NCBI GenBank assembly: GCA_028281495.1
Contig: JANQJU010000017.1
Span: 109,109 to 173,108 of the forward strand
Length of the DNA stretch: 64,000 nucleotides
DNA from: SAR324 cluster bacterium
GTDB taxonomy: Bacteria > SAR324 > NAC60-12
Direction: 5' to 3'
The translations under genes were made by a program, and so were the position numbers. Position 1 is the first letter of the stretch; every line of letters begins with the position of its first letter. Shown here one piece after another: positions 25,725 to 33,695 of this stretch. Under the pieces are notes generated by a model, which saw only the letters and a program-made list of their open reading frames with translations, was not told the DNA's origin and ran no database searches.

Positions 25725-27637
25725 GTAAACGCCCCAAGATCGAGTTGGTCCCGCTAGGAGAATTGGATCATTTCAATGGGGTCGTTTATGAAGACGACAC
25801 CCGTACCTTGCGTTATGTCTTGCAGCACGCCCCTTCCATGAGCACCGTCCCCATCTCCGAAGAATGGCTGGACTTGGAACTCCACCAAATCATTATCCGT
25901 GGAACACGGCCCACCAAAGACACTCCACTGTACTGGCCTCCCGACATGAATACGAGAATCGCCCTCCCTGAGCACGAGGAGGAGCCATCCTCGGAGGACC
26001 AACCTGCCCCGACAAGCCCTTCTCTTCTTCCGTCAGATCTCAAAGCCCCACCCCAAGATGTATTCCACCAAGGTTCTCTCCAAGCACCCAAGGATGGTTT
26101 TCCAAAAGAACGGAGTGAAAAAGATGCCGTCCGATTGGCTTATTCGAGAGAAATCGACAATGCCGCTTCATTCATCCATGCGGGTCTTTCGGTATTGGTC
26201 TTGAGCGATAAGCTGGTGGTGGAACACTTAGGCAATGAGATTGCGTTACGTTCTCAAAAAAATCCACAAATGCTGCGGGTTCCTGAACAGGAAGAAGGAG
26301 GATTGATGCCGCGTGGGCTGCGCCAACGGCAATTGATCGAGTTGAAATCACTCATCAAGCGGCTCAAAGAAGGGGATGTCCTAGTGATATCGCATTTGGA
26401 TCTGTTGGCAGGTGGAGATGCAGGTTTGTCTACCGAGGCTCGTGAGTTGATCGAACTGATCTACGAGGATACCGACCGCTTGGTTCTCGCCTTTGCTGAC
26501 CGCACGTTAGAAATCCCTGAAGTATTGGCCGCCCGGTTTGCCGTTCGCTTGCTGATTACCGGAGTTTCACGAACGGTCACCTACCCCGATGGTCATGAGG
26601 CACTATTGGGATCGGCTTTGGTCACCGCAGATGAAGTAAAACATTTCACGAATTTTGATCCAGAAGGCTTGTATAAAAACGTAGCAGGGATGAATCCTAT
26701 CCGTATTCGAGATGCTATCAAATATGCCAAAGGACAGGCGATCCAGCAGTATGATGGGGAAATGACGGCGGACCAATTGTATCAAGCGATCCGCGCGTTC
26801 AAAGCCCAAACATCAGCAAAATTTGAGGTCCCCGATGTCAGCTTCGAAGATATTGGCGGTTATGAAGCAGTGAAAGCCGAATTGGGTAAAGCCCTCCGCC
26901 TGATGACAGGAGCTTATCAATTACCCAATGAAAAAATCCGGAACGAATTGCTTCCTCGTGGATTCATCTTCTACGGCCCGCCGGGTACTGGAAAAACCTT
27001 GTTTGCCAAGGCCGTTGCTAATCAACTCAATGCGACCATTCAAGTGGTTTCTGGTCCCGAAGTGACCGACATGTATGTGGGAGAAAGCGAACGTAAAATC
27101 CGAGAACTTTTTGCCGAAGCACGCCGCAATGCCCCCTCTGTCTTGGTTTTCGACGAGTTCGACTCCATCGCGTCCCGACGTTCTGGAAGCGATGATGGGG
27201 GAAGTCGGGTGGGCAATGCCTTAGTCGCTCAGATCCTGACGGAAATGGATGGATTTCGTCCCGATGTTCCGGTTCTGGTGATTGGCACCACCAACCGCTT
27301 GGATATTGTAGACGAAGCCTTATTGCGTCCCAGTCGTTTTAAGGCCGTTGAAATCAACCTGCCAACTACTGAGGCTCGGCGGGCAATCGCAGAAGTGCAT
27401 GCCAAACACTTCGACATCTCCGTGTCGTCCGATTTGTTGGATGCAATCGCCCACTGGACCCAGGGTTTCAACGGTGATGAAATCCGTGCTTTATTCCGCG
27501 AGGCCTGTGTGGGCCTTTATTGCGAGGACCCTCCGCTAGAACTGACCGAGGAACGTTTCGAAACCTTGGTCAATCAGCTCAAAAAAGCGTCCAAAATTTC
27601 CATAAACCCGACTTCAATATTTAAGGAAAAATTCTGA
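25721..27637 (+). CDS. double AAA+ ATPase (Cdc48/FtsH-like), first module degenerate
   Basis: Start at ATG 25721, with AGGAG 6 bp upstream and a 4-bp overlap with the preceding gene; 638 residues. N-terminal region (~1-130) is unique, with a Pro-rich linker. Residues ~135-320 look like an inactive AAA module: no Walker A, but a Walker-B-like GDVLVISHLDLL. The second module (~370-600) is complete: GPPGTGKT, VLVFDEFDSIA, VIGTTNR and an arginine-finger-like LLRPSRF. There is no HExxH protease site and no membrane segment, so it is not a true FtsH. Likely an unfoldase or remodeller, with MoxR encoded 12 bp downstream. This architecture matches the FtsH-like ATPase of ternary conflict systems as I recall them. 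Confidence 0.88.
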   Translation: MSKRPKIELVPLGELDHFNGVVYEDDTRTLRYVLQHAPSMSTVPISEEWLDLELHQIIIRGTRPTKDTPLYWPPDMNTRIALPEHEEEPSSEDQPAPTSPSLLPSDLKAPPQDVFHQGSLQAPKDGFPKERSEKDAVRLAYSREIDNAASFIHAGLSVLVLSDKLVVEHLGNEIALRSQKNPQMLRVPEQEEGGLMPRGLRQRQLIELKSLIKRLKEGDVLVISHLDLLAGGDAGLSTEARELIELIYEDTDRLVLAFADRTLEIPEVLAARFAVRLLITGVSRTVTYPDGHEALLGSALVTADEVKHFTNFDPEGLYKNVAGMNPIRIRDAIKYAKGQAIQQYDGEMTADQLYQAIRAFKAQTSAKFEVPDVSFEDIGGYEAVKAELGKALRLMTGAYQLPNEKIRNELLPRGFIFYGPPGTGKTLFAKAVANQLNATIQVVSGPEVTDMYVGESERKIRELFAEARRNAPSVLVFDEFDSIASRRSGSDDGGSRVGNALVAQILTEMDGFRPDVPVLVIGTTNRLDIVDEALLRPSRFKAVEINLPTTEARRAIAEVHAKHFDISVSSDLLDAIAHWTQGFNGDEIRALFREACVGLYCEDPPLELTEERFETLVNQLKKASKISINPTSIFKEKF

Positions 27638-27649
27638 GAAGGAGAAATT

Positions 27650-28825
27650 GTGAGTTGGCCTAAAGAAGTGCTGAGCACTATTAAACGGTTGAACAGTGTT
27701 AAACGAGTGCTGACCGATATGTTCACCAGTCGTGAGGAGGCTATTAACTTATTGGTCTTAGCCACAGTCTGTCAGGAGCATGTGTTATTGATCGGTCCTC
27801 CGGGAACCGCTAAAACGGAAATCATCAATCGTTACACCGAATTGCTAGACCTCCAAGGTTTCCATTATCTTCTCACTCGTTTTACCGAACCTTCGGAAAT
27901 TTTTGGTCCCTTGGATCTCGCCTCTTTCCAAGAAGGCACTTATCACATTCGAACCGAAGGAATGCTGCCCAGTGCCCAACTTGCTTTTCTAGACGAAGTT
28001 TTCCAAGGAGGCAGTGCGATTCTCAATTCGCTGCTCACTTTGCTCAACGAGCGCATCTTTCACAACGGTGCCGAGAAACAACCAGTGCCATTGATCAGTC
28101 TGATTGGGGCTTCCAATTTTGTCCCAGACGACCCCACACTTCATGCTTTTGCAGACCGATTTGTGCTGAGATTGGAAGTTAATAAAGTACCGGATGACCA
28201 CCTCAGCCATCTCCTTGAACAAGGCTGGGAGTTGGAACGGGACCGCATTGAAACCGCCAGACGTATCGCCCAAGGCAAACCGCTCAATGAAGCCTTACCA
28301 ACTGTGAAAAGTGAAGATGTCTTGGCCTTACACGGCCGTTTATTGGAAGTGGATTTAAGCGGCATCCAGCCACAATATGTGCAACTGATCCAAGAACTTC
28401 GGGCAGAAGGGGTTGAACTTTCTGATCGTCGAGTGGTCAAGGGGTTGAAGCTGGTTGCGGGTGCTGCTCTTTTACGTGAAGAAGAAGCCGTGCAAATTCC
28501 TGATCTCTGGCCGCTCATGCATCTATGGGATCGCCCTGAAGAAGCGGAGGTCATGCGCACTGTAGTGCAAGCCCATCTCGCCGAAGCGGGAGAGGAAATA
28601 TGGAATCCGAAACGCCCCGTCAGCGACATTCTCTTGGATCTCGAAGCATTGGAAGCTCAATCACCGATTGTGCATACAGAAGCAGCCTTAGGTGCGCACC
28701 TGATGGCTCTCAACAAACTGCGCCACGAAGTGATCAGTGCACATCCCAAAGAACAGGACGCCCGTAAAAAAATCGAAGAGGCGATTCAACATGGACTCGA
28801 ACAAATGGAAGGGGCTTATGTGTAA
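27650..28825 (+). CDS. MoxR/RavA-type AAA+ ATPase
   Basis: Starts with GTG preceded by AAGGAG at 5 bp; 391 residues. Walker A is GPPGTAKTE and Walker B/sensor region is LAFLDEVFQGGSAILNSLL, followed by the MoxR insert LLTLLNERIFHNG. Overall closest to RavA-like MoxR proteins (N-terminal EEAINLLVLATVCQEHVLLIG). MoxR proteins act as chaperone-like ATPases, typically with a vWA-domain partner that reads a metal-ion adhesion site; no vWA gene is recognised here. Its stop overlaps the next start by 8 bp. Confidence 0.93.
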   Translation: MSWPKEVLSTIKRLNSVKRVLTDMFTSREEAINLLVLATVCQEHVLLIGPPGTAKTEIINRYTELLDLQGFHYLLTRFTEPSEIFGPLDLASFQEGTYHIRTEGMLPSAQLAFLDEVFQGGSAILNSLLTLLNERIFHNGAEKQPVPLISLIGASNFVPDDPTLHAFADRFVLRLEVNKVPDDHLSHLLEQGWELERDRIETARRIAQGKPLNEALPTVKSEDVLALHGRLLEVDLSGIQPQYVQLIQELRAEGVELSDRRVVKGLKLVAGAALLREEEAVQIPDLWPLMHLWDRPEEAEVMRTVVQAHLAEAGEEIWNPKRPVSDILLDLEALEAQSPIVHTEAALGAHLMALNKLRHEVISAHPKEQDARKKIEEAIQHGLEQMEGAYV

Positions 28826-29594
28826 TCCTAGACGCATCCGGGTGACCGCAACCCGACAACTCAATGAAGCTTGGCAACAAGAAGTTTCCCGGTCTGTGGG
28901 ACTCCAAGAACGAGTCATTGGCGAAGCCCGTGTTCGTCAAGCATTAGATACCAGTTTGGGGGGGCCTGCCCTCATGGCCTTGGAGGCCGTCCTCAGTGCA
29001 AAAGAATCGGGTTGGCAGGAAACCGAAGAAGGCTATCGATACAATGTAGAAGGTGGCTATGTGATTTATCTCCCAGATGACCGTGCCCTAGAAATCGTTG
29101 CTGTGCTGGAAGACGAAGTTCAAGCCGAAGGTGAAGCCTCCGAGGTCCTCGAAGGACAAGTTGCCGAAGAAATCACGGCCGAAGGTGAAGGCCGTTACTA
29201 TGACGATGGTTATGCCGGCCGTACCCGCGAAGTCGGCGAACGTGAAGCCCAAACAGCGGCCCAGACAAAAGCGGAACAACATGCCCAAATGAGACTCGCA
29301 CAAATCCAACAAGAAGCGGAACAAGCGGCTTCGGTAGGCATCGAAGCCAATGCTCGACGACAAGCTGAAGCACGCTTGCAACAAGCGGTTCAACAACGCC
29401 AAACTGAACTTGCGGAAAACGCACAACAGCATTTGGAAACCGTGGGATTGCGTTGCCGTCAGGCCTTCCACCAAGTGTTAGCCCAGGCATACCGGGATGC
29501 CATACTTGCCTATGCAAAACGCAATGGAGCTAGCCATGTCCACTGTCAAGAAGAAGGAGATGTGGTCGAAATTGAATTCAGTTTGACCCGATAA
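28818..29594 (+). CDS. CNPRR-type coiled-coil protein of ternary-system operon
   Basis: Start chosen at ATG 28818: GGAAGGGG is just upstream and the gene overlaps MoxR by 8 bp; in-frame starts further up are inside moxR. The protein has 258 residues. It begins MCNPRRIRVTATRQLNEAW, has a compact N-terminal domain (~1-90, EGGYVIYLPDDRALEIVAVL), a central GRYYDDGYAGRT motif, a long Ala/Gln/Glu coiled coil (~150-220) and a C-terminal segment GASHVHCQEEGDVVEIEF. From memory this is a family of accessory (X) proteins tied to FtsH/MoxR ternary systems; I cannot give its exact domain number. Biochemical role unknown. Confidence 0.75.
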   Translation: MCNPRRIRVTATRQLNEAWQQEVSRSVGLQERVIGEARVRQALDTSLGGPALMALEAVLSAKESGWQETEEGYRYNVEGGYVIYLPDDRALEIVAVLEDEVQAEGEASEVLEGQVAEEITAEGEGRYYDDGYAGRTREVGEREAQTAAQTKAEQHAQMRLAQIQQEAEQAASVGIEANARRQAEARLQQAVQQRQTELAENAQQHLETVGLRCRQAFHQVLAQAYRDAILAYAKRNGASHVHCQEEGDVVEIEFSLTR

Positions 29595-29634
29595 ATAATC
29601 CTCAACCTCCTCGACCGAGGTCAAGAAACCTTCT

Positions 29635-30378
29635 ATGAGCGGTATTAAAAAAATTCCTCGCAAAGTAGGGAAATGGCTACAAGATTTAGTGCATCACAAA
29701 ACACCGATCCGACGGAATCGTGTACGAACCTCCTTGACTAAACCGGAACTGCAACAACGAGCCGCTCGGTGTTATGCCATGGCCGGGTGGCCCGACGATG
29801 CCTGTCGTATGTTTGAGGATCTCGGAGACGATCACCACGCTGGTCCCTACCACGAACAACAAGGACGCTGGGAAGACGCGGCAATGTGTTACGCCCGTGC
29901 GGAAGAATGGCAAAATGCGGCTCGATGTTATCTCGAATGCCAAAAGCCAGATGACGCAGCAAAGAGCCTACTCAAAGCACATCAAGTGCTCCAGGCTGCT
30001 TGGGTGTGGGCCGATCATGCCGGACAATTTGTGCGAGCCGAAGCGACGTTACAGCAATTCATTCCTCAAACTGAAACAGACCAACTGTCTGTCAATCTGA
30101 TCTTGGCCCGATGCGGTGCTGTTCCCGCTCATCAGATGCAGGCCGCCCAGCGGCTGCACCGGACCATTGAGCAACTCGTAACGCTTCCCCCGGATTTCCA
30201 ACGGCAACGATTACACAATTGGGCCTTGCGTGTGGCGGATGCTCTGAACCGACCTGACTTGATAACCAGCTTGCACGCAGTGGGGGTTCGCGCTGATCTG
30301 CCCGCAGCTCATGAACAGTGGGAACGCTGGTCTTTTGATATATGGGGAGATGCTACCGGAATACCCGATAGGTCTTAA
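29635..30378 (+). CDS. TPR-like repeat protein of ternary-system operon
   Basis: A 247-residue protein with a basic N-terminus (~1-30) and then about four short helical repeats of the form CYAMAGWPDDACRMFEDLGD, CYARAEEWQNAARCY and so on. These resemble TPR/SEL-type superhelices that bind peptide or protein partners. No enzyme motif is seen. It lies 40 bp after the CNPRR-type gene, probably in the same operon. The same repeat style ends the 503-residue protein at 31287, suggesting related or interacting products. It converges on the DUF4336-like gene 20 bp away. Confidence 0.75.
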   Translation: MSGIKKIPRKVGKWLQDLVHHKTPIRRNRVRTSLTKPELQQRAARCYAMAGWPDDACRMFEDLGDDHHAGPYHEQQGRWEDAAMCYARAEEWQNAARCYLECQKPDDAAKSLLKAHQVLQAAWVWADHAGQFVRAEATLQQFIPQTETDQLSVNLILARCGAVPAHQMQAAQRLHRTIEQLVTLPPDFQRQRLHNWALRVADALNRPDLITSLHAVGVRADLPAAHEQWERWSFDIWGDATGIPDRS

Positions 30379-30398
30379 CCCTCACACGCCGCGAGATT

Positions 30399-31100
30399 TT
30401 ACAATCGGCGTTCCGCCACGGACCGGAGTTGTCCCGCGACATCCTCCCCTTCCAAAACTTTCCCGTGAGACGGGATCGCAACATCCGGCGGAAATTCTTC
30501 CAACTGCCGAAGAAACCAACTGCGATAGCGTTTCCGATCACTCAACCCTCCCCAGATAAAGAGTGAGCTGATCGCGACTCCTGGAGCCGATTGCATCAAC
30601 GTCATAAAAGTTCGCGGCAACAAGGCATTGGGCAGCCGTGAAAAGTTGAAAAATGCGTCGCAGGTGACCCAAATCTTTCCAATGGGGCTTTCGATTTGCA
30701 GCCAAGTCTCACCGATTCGTGTTCCTTCGCTTTCGCGCAAGCGGATACTTTCAGGAAACTGAGAAGCCAAATCCCCCAAAGGTTGTACGGGCTGTTTGGA
30801 AAGCCGGGTCACACGAGAAACTGCGGTTTGAGAAGCCAGGATAGAAACTTCTGGAAAATGTTCTTTCCAATGGGCGAGCCCCAAATGATGAAATGAACTG
30901 GGAACCAACAACACTTCTGGCTTGCCTTCTGAAAATAGTTCCGTTTGAGCCGACGGAACCAAACCCGCCCCTGGGCTATAAATCAAAAAACCTCCACTGC
31001 GCAGCTTCACTGCAACTGAACGAGAGGGCATCATCGGTGTTTGATAATCGGCAACCCATAGATCTAAATCATCATGATAGCGTTTCCATGTTGAGGACAT
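30399..31100 (-). CDS. DUF4336/metallo-beta-lactamase-fold-like protein
   Basis: Start chosen at 31100, with GGAG 5-6 bp ahead; an upstream in-frame ATG at 31133 is less supported. The product has 233 residues. DLDLWVADYQTPMMPSRSVAVKL, SGGFLIYSP and SSFHHLGLAHWKEHFP match the pattern of DUF4336, a metallo-hydrolase-fold family. The His pair in FHHLGL is where such proteins bind metal, but the full HxHxDH motif is absent, so activity is uncertain. It is the only gene in this stretch on the opposite strand; it may be unrelated cargo or a regulated part of the neighbouring system. Confidence 0.65.
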   Translation of the reverse strand: MSSTWKRYHDDLDLWVADYQTPMMPSRSVAVKLRSGGFLIYSPGAGLVPSAQTELFSEGKPEVLLVPSSFHHLGLAHWKEHFPEVSILASQTAVSRVTRLSKQPVQPLGDLASQFPESIRLRESEGTRIGETWLQIESPIGKIWVTCDAFFNFSRLPNALLPRTFMTLMQSAPGVAISSLFIWGGLSDRKRYRSWFLRQLEEFPPDVAIPSHGKVLEGEDVAGQLRSVAERRL

Positions 31101-31286
31101 AAAGACTCCAAATGTTAGATGTTCGGCAAGCAAAGTTTATCCACAATAATAAGCTCTGCTTGACTAAAATGAGAAGTACAACAAAAGATGGACCATGAGG
31201 CAGTACATAACTTGTATGCCACATTAAAATGATCATGCACTAGGAACAAGCTCCTCATCCTTTGAGGTTCCTCCACAAGAGACATC

Positions 31287-32798
31287 ATGACACAAAATAA
31301 CCAATCGCTATCAGAAGCAGCAACCACTGGAGCCAGATTTAGGAATGCGAACGGCGTGTTGGCTTTTTTAGGTACCACTTGGAGCACAGGCACATTTGAG
31401 AACCTGACCATGCGCCGACATGCGATCCAAGGTTGGTGGTGGATTGAAATCACGGTTGATCATGAACAACTCACATCTTTGATATGGGCCGCCGGAGGTC
31501 GTCCGTTCGTCAAACATGGAAAGCAATGGGCTGTCGTCCCCCTTTCAGGAGAGATGCCACTCCCTGAGGAATCGACCGAAACTATTGAGATTTCGAATTG
31601 GCCCGAGGTAGGGGTACCCCAGCTACTAGTCAATGTTCCACTCCATCCAAGCCGTTATACGGAGGCATCTTTACTGGACATCATCACCCCCAGTTCCCTT
31701 GGACGCTGGGTGCTGCGACGGGCTATCAATGTCGGGTTGCAGGTGACCCTTTTCCCGTCTCAACAACGTCCTTTAGACCAATCGGATCCCCAACGTGAAG
31801 TTTTACGTTTGCGTATCCAAGCTCCTGCCAATCACAGAATTCCGGCCGCTTTGGTACAGGGCTTCACCCAATTACCTTACACATTGGTAGGAATCCCATG
31901 GGAAGGGCATAAAGGCACCCTGCTAGTGGACGTCCGGTACACTTTACCTCTGCCACCCGTTATGATTCGGAATCTGGTGCCTGTCGAAGAAATTTGGGTT
32001 TTAGGGGGTGCCGGTATAGGCACCTGGCATATACAAACCATTGGAGCCGCGATCTCAGGAGATTCCTTATTAGACGCTCCAGATTTGCCTATCCTCAGTG
32101 TTCCCAACATTCCACAAACCTCTTCCTCTCAACACCTCCCTGTGCGTTTGGTCCATCGTCCTTCGCGACATCAGCGAGTCGACGCTGTGTTGCTGGACGA
32201 TCAAGAACTGGAATGGCTCCGGCGCTTTCTCATGGGGCGTCCTTTGGGAGAACAGACTTTTTTGATTTTGGGCCCCGGACGGCACCTCATTACTGCACCT
32301 GGGGGGCTGGCGCAATCGGTGCCTTTTGGTATTCCATTGGTCTGGATAGGTCCCGGTGGTTTGTATCGAGAACTCGGTACGGACTTCGCTCCTCCACTCC
32401 CAGAGAGCGCTCGTCACCACTGTTTTCGTTTGGATGAAGCGTCTACGGTTGTTGTCATTCGCAACGCAGCCTATCGGTTTCCGATCCAACAACTGGTCCC
32501 TGCATGGACGTTGTGGGTAGGAGCCCCCCCTACGATCCAAACTGGTCTTTCGGAAGTAGGAGAACAGCTTTTAACTCGTCTTTCTAGTGAACTCCGTAAA
32601 ACCGAAGCACAACAAGCCCCGCTTTCCCCCTCCGAAACCAAACCGCTCAACCGATCTAAACGGGTGCGCCTTCTGGAACGCGCTCAAAAAGCGGAACTGT
32701 CCGGAGACTTGATACGAGCCGCCGAACTTCTTGAACAAGCCGGATACCCCGGCCAAGCTGGGAGGTTGTATGAACGAGCAGCCCAAGATGCAGGGTGA
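31287..32798 (+). CDS. 503-residue protein with TPR-like tail, ternary-system type
   Basis: Not assigned to a known enzyme family. The N-terminal ~440 residues are beta-rich and Trp/Pro-rich, with repeated segments such as LGRWVLRRAINVGLQVTLFP, TLVGIPWEGHKGTLLV and LILGPGRHLITAPGGL. The last ~50 residues form a TPR-like helical pair (ERAQKAELSGDLIRAAELLE, YPGQAGRLYERAA) akin to those in the protein at 29635. This combination resembles beta-rich accessory proteins of MoxR-vWA/FtsH ternary systems, inferred from context and general form only. It is divergent from the DUF4336-like gene. A 37-codon ORF with a strong ribosome site overlaps its end. Confidence 0.7.
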   Translation: MTQNNQSLSEAATTGARFRNANGVLAFLGTTWSTGTFENLTMRRHAIQGWWWIEITVDHEQLTSLIWAAGGRPFVKHGKQWAVVPLSGEMPLPEESTETIEISNWPEVGVPQLLVNVPLHPSRYTEASLLDIITPSSLGRWVLRRAINVGLQVTLFPSQQRPLDQSDPQREVLRLRIQAPANHRIPAALVQGFTQLPYTLVGIPWEGHKGTLLVDVRYTLPLPPVMIRNLVPVEEIWVLGGAGIGTWHIQTIGAAISGDSLLDAPDLPILSVPNIPQTSSSQHLPVRLVHRPSRHQRVDAVLLDDQELEWLRRFLMGRPLGEQTFLILGPGRHLITAPGGLAQSVPFGIPLVWIGPGGLYRELGTDFAPPLPESARHHCFRLDEASTVVVIRNAAYRFPIQQLVPAWTLWVGAPPTIQTGLSEVGEQLLTRLSSELRKTEAQQAPLSPSETKPLNRSKRVRLLERAQKAELSGDLIRAAELLEQAGYPGQAGRLYERAAQDAG

Positions 32799-32883
32799 TT
32801 TTTTGTGTGGGTATTTTGATGAGGTCGATGTGTTTCAGTTTGATCCGAGTGTCGTACACCTCGAATTGTTGGGTAAGCGATGA
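32770..32883 (+). CDS. 37-codon ORF with strong ribosome site, possible gene remnant
   Basis: ATG at 32770 has GGGAGG 4 bp upstream and overlaps the 3' end of the 503-residue gene by 29 bp in another frame, the arrangement of a coupled next gene. It encodes MNEQPKMQGDFLCGYFDE... and ends LELLGKR at a TGA. The next recognisable sequence is the truncated LysR gene, so this may be the 5' stub of a lost operon gene. No homology is recognised in so short a peptide. Confidence 0.4.
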   Translation: MNEQPKMQGDFLCGYFDEVDVFQFDPSVVHLELLGKR

Positions 32884-32963
32884 GTTACAGGGAGAACATC
32901 AAACAATAGGGGGGCTGTGATTCCGATGCGGAGCAGGATGTGACAAAGCTAAGGTTTTTAAAA

Positions 32964-33359
32964 TCAGTTGAAGAAACCATTGCATGCCGTGTTGGTTTTC
33001 CAATTGAATAATACCGGCAACAGCGCACCCAACAAATCCGGAACCGCCAAAACAAAATTCCGAGTGGCAGTCTGTGGATCAAACGTTTCGGATTCCACAA
33101 ACAAACCCTGCACTTCCCCCAAAACTCTCCGGAGATTGCTTCGCAGTTGTTCGGCGCACAGCGTGGTTTTCATCCCCCATCCATCACGTACCAACAACGG
33201 ATCATCGAACAATTCTCTAAGCCGGGACAATGCATGGCTGGTTGCAGATTGCGTTCGCCCCATTCGTTGTGCGGCTCGTGTCACATTGCGCTCTTCCAAT
33301 AAAACATCCAAAACGACCAATAAATTCAGATCGATTTGTTTGAGATTTATTTCTCTCAT
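32964..33359 (-). pseudogene. truncated LysR-family transcriptional regulator
   Basis: Residues 1-65 are a typical LysR winged helix-turn-helix (LNLLVVLDVLLEERNVTRAAQ, RMGRTQSATSHALSRLRELF). The effector-binding domain starts (FVLAVPDLLGALLPVLF) but stops after ~131 residues instead of about 300. Reading the other two frames downstream gives no recognisable continuation. It is therefore probably a 3'-deleted remnant; a short DNA-binding product could still be made. A LysR gene beside a quinone-type oxidoreductase is a common pairing, and a remnant of such a gene lies on the other side (33609-33695). Confidence 0.75.
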
Positions 33360-33608
33360 GTTCTCAGCTCATACTATTAAAATTATACATTATATGATGA
33401 TTATTACTCATTTGATTAATAGTAATAGCCCAGATAAATTTTTGACAGTCCTGGTTGTTCGAAAGAGCAAACCACACAAACCATTCCTATCAACTCAACA
33501 TTTTCAACACACTCAACATTTTCAACACGCTCGACATTCAAAAATCCCCAAAGAAACATCAAATGGAGAAGTTCACGTGAAAGCAATTCAAGTGCTCAAG
33601 CACAAAAA
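33360..33608. other. gene-poor AT-rich stretch
   Basis: Part of a 332-bp interval without an intact gene, between the LysR remnant and the lipase-like lipoprotein. It holds an AT-rich block (about 33370-33440) that may have been the LysR promoter region, the 18-bp tandem repeat at 33494-33540, and drift into the dehydrogenase remnant. A 237-codon frame crossing it antisense to LysR shows no protein-like features. Confidence 0.5.
33494..33540. repeat. 18-bp tandem repeat, about 2.6 copies
   Basis: Units CTCAACATTTTCAACACA (33494-33511) and CTCAACATTTTCAACACG (33512-33529) are followed by a diverging partial copy. It lies in decayed sequence and has no obvious coding role. Confidence 0.85.
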
Positions 33609-33695
33609 AAGACCTTTCCACTCGAACAAGCCAAGGAAGCACTGCTCCATTTTCAGAATAACCGCCCCCAAGGCAAAGTAATGATTTGCACATGA
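33609..33695 (+). pseudogene. C-terminal remnant of zinc/quinone-type alcohol dehydrogenase (MDR)
   Basis: The frame ending at TGA 33693-33695 reads TFPLEQAKEALLHFQNN followed by RPQGKVMICT. This matches the last residues of medium-chain dehydrogenases/quinone oxidoreductases, whose C-terminus typically runs FPLEQAAEAHRYLE...GKVVL. Upstream of ~33609 the frame carries no MDR-like sequence, so the rest of the gene is gone. Its end overlaps the start of the lipase-like gene by 4 bp. With the LysR remnant it indicates an old LysR-oxidoreductase locus broken by deletion. Confidence 0.6.

Noticed and set aside
25721..27637. Calling the double AAA+ protein FtsH
   Set aside because: It has no membrane segment and no HExxH zinc-protease motif; only the AAA+ part is FtsH/Cdc48-like.
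32968..33681. 237-codon + strand frame antisense to LysR
   Set aside because: It is the shadow of the LysR frame plus decayed sequence; composition is not protein-like and it conflicts with clear LysR HTH coding.
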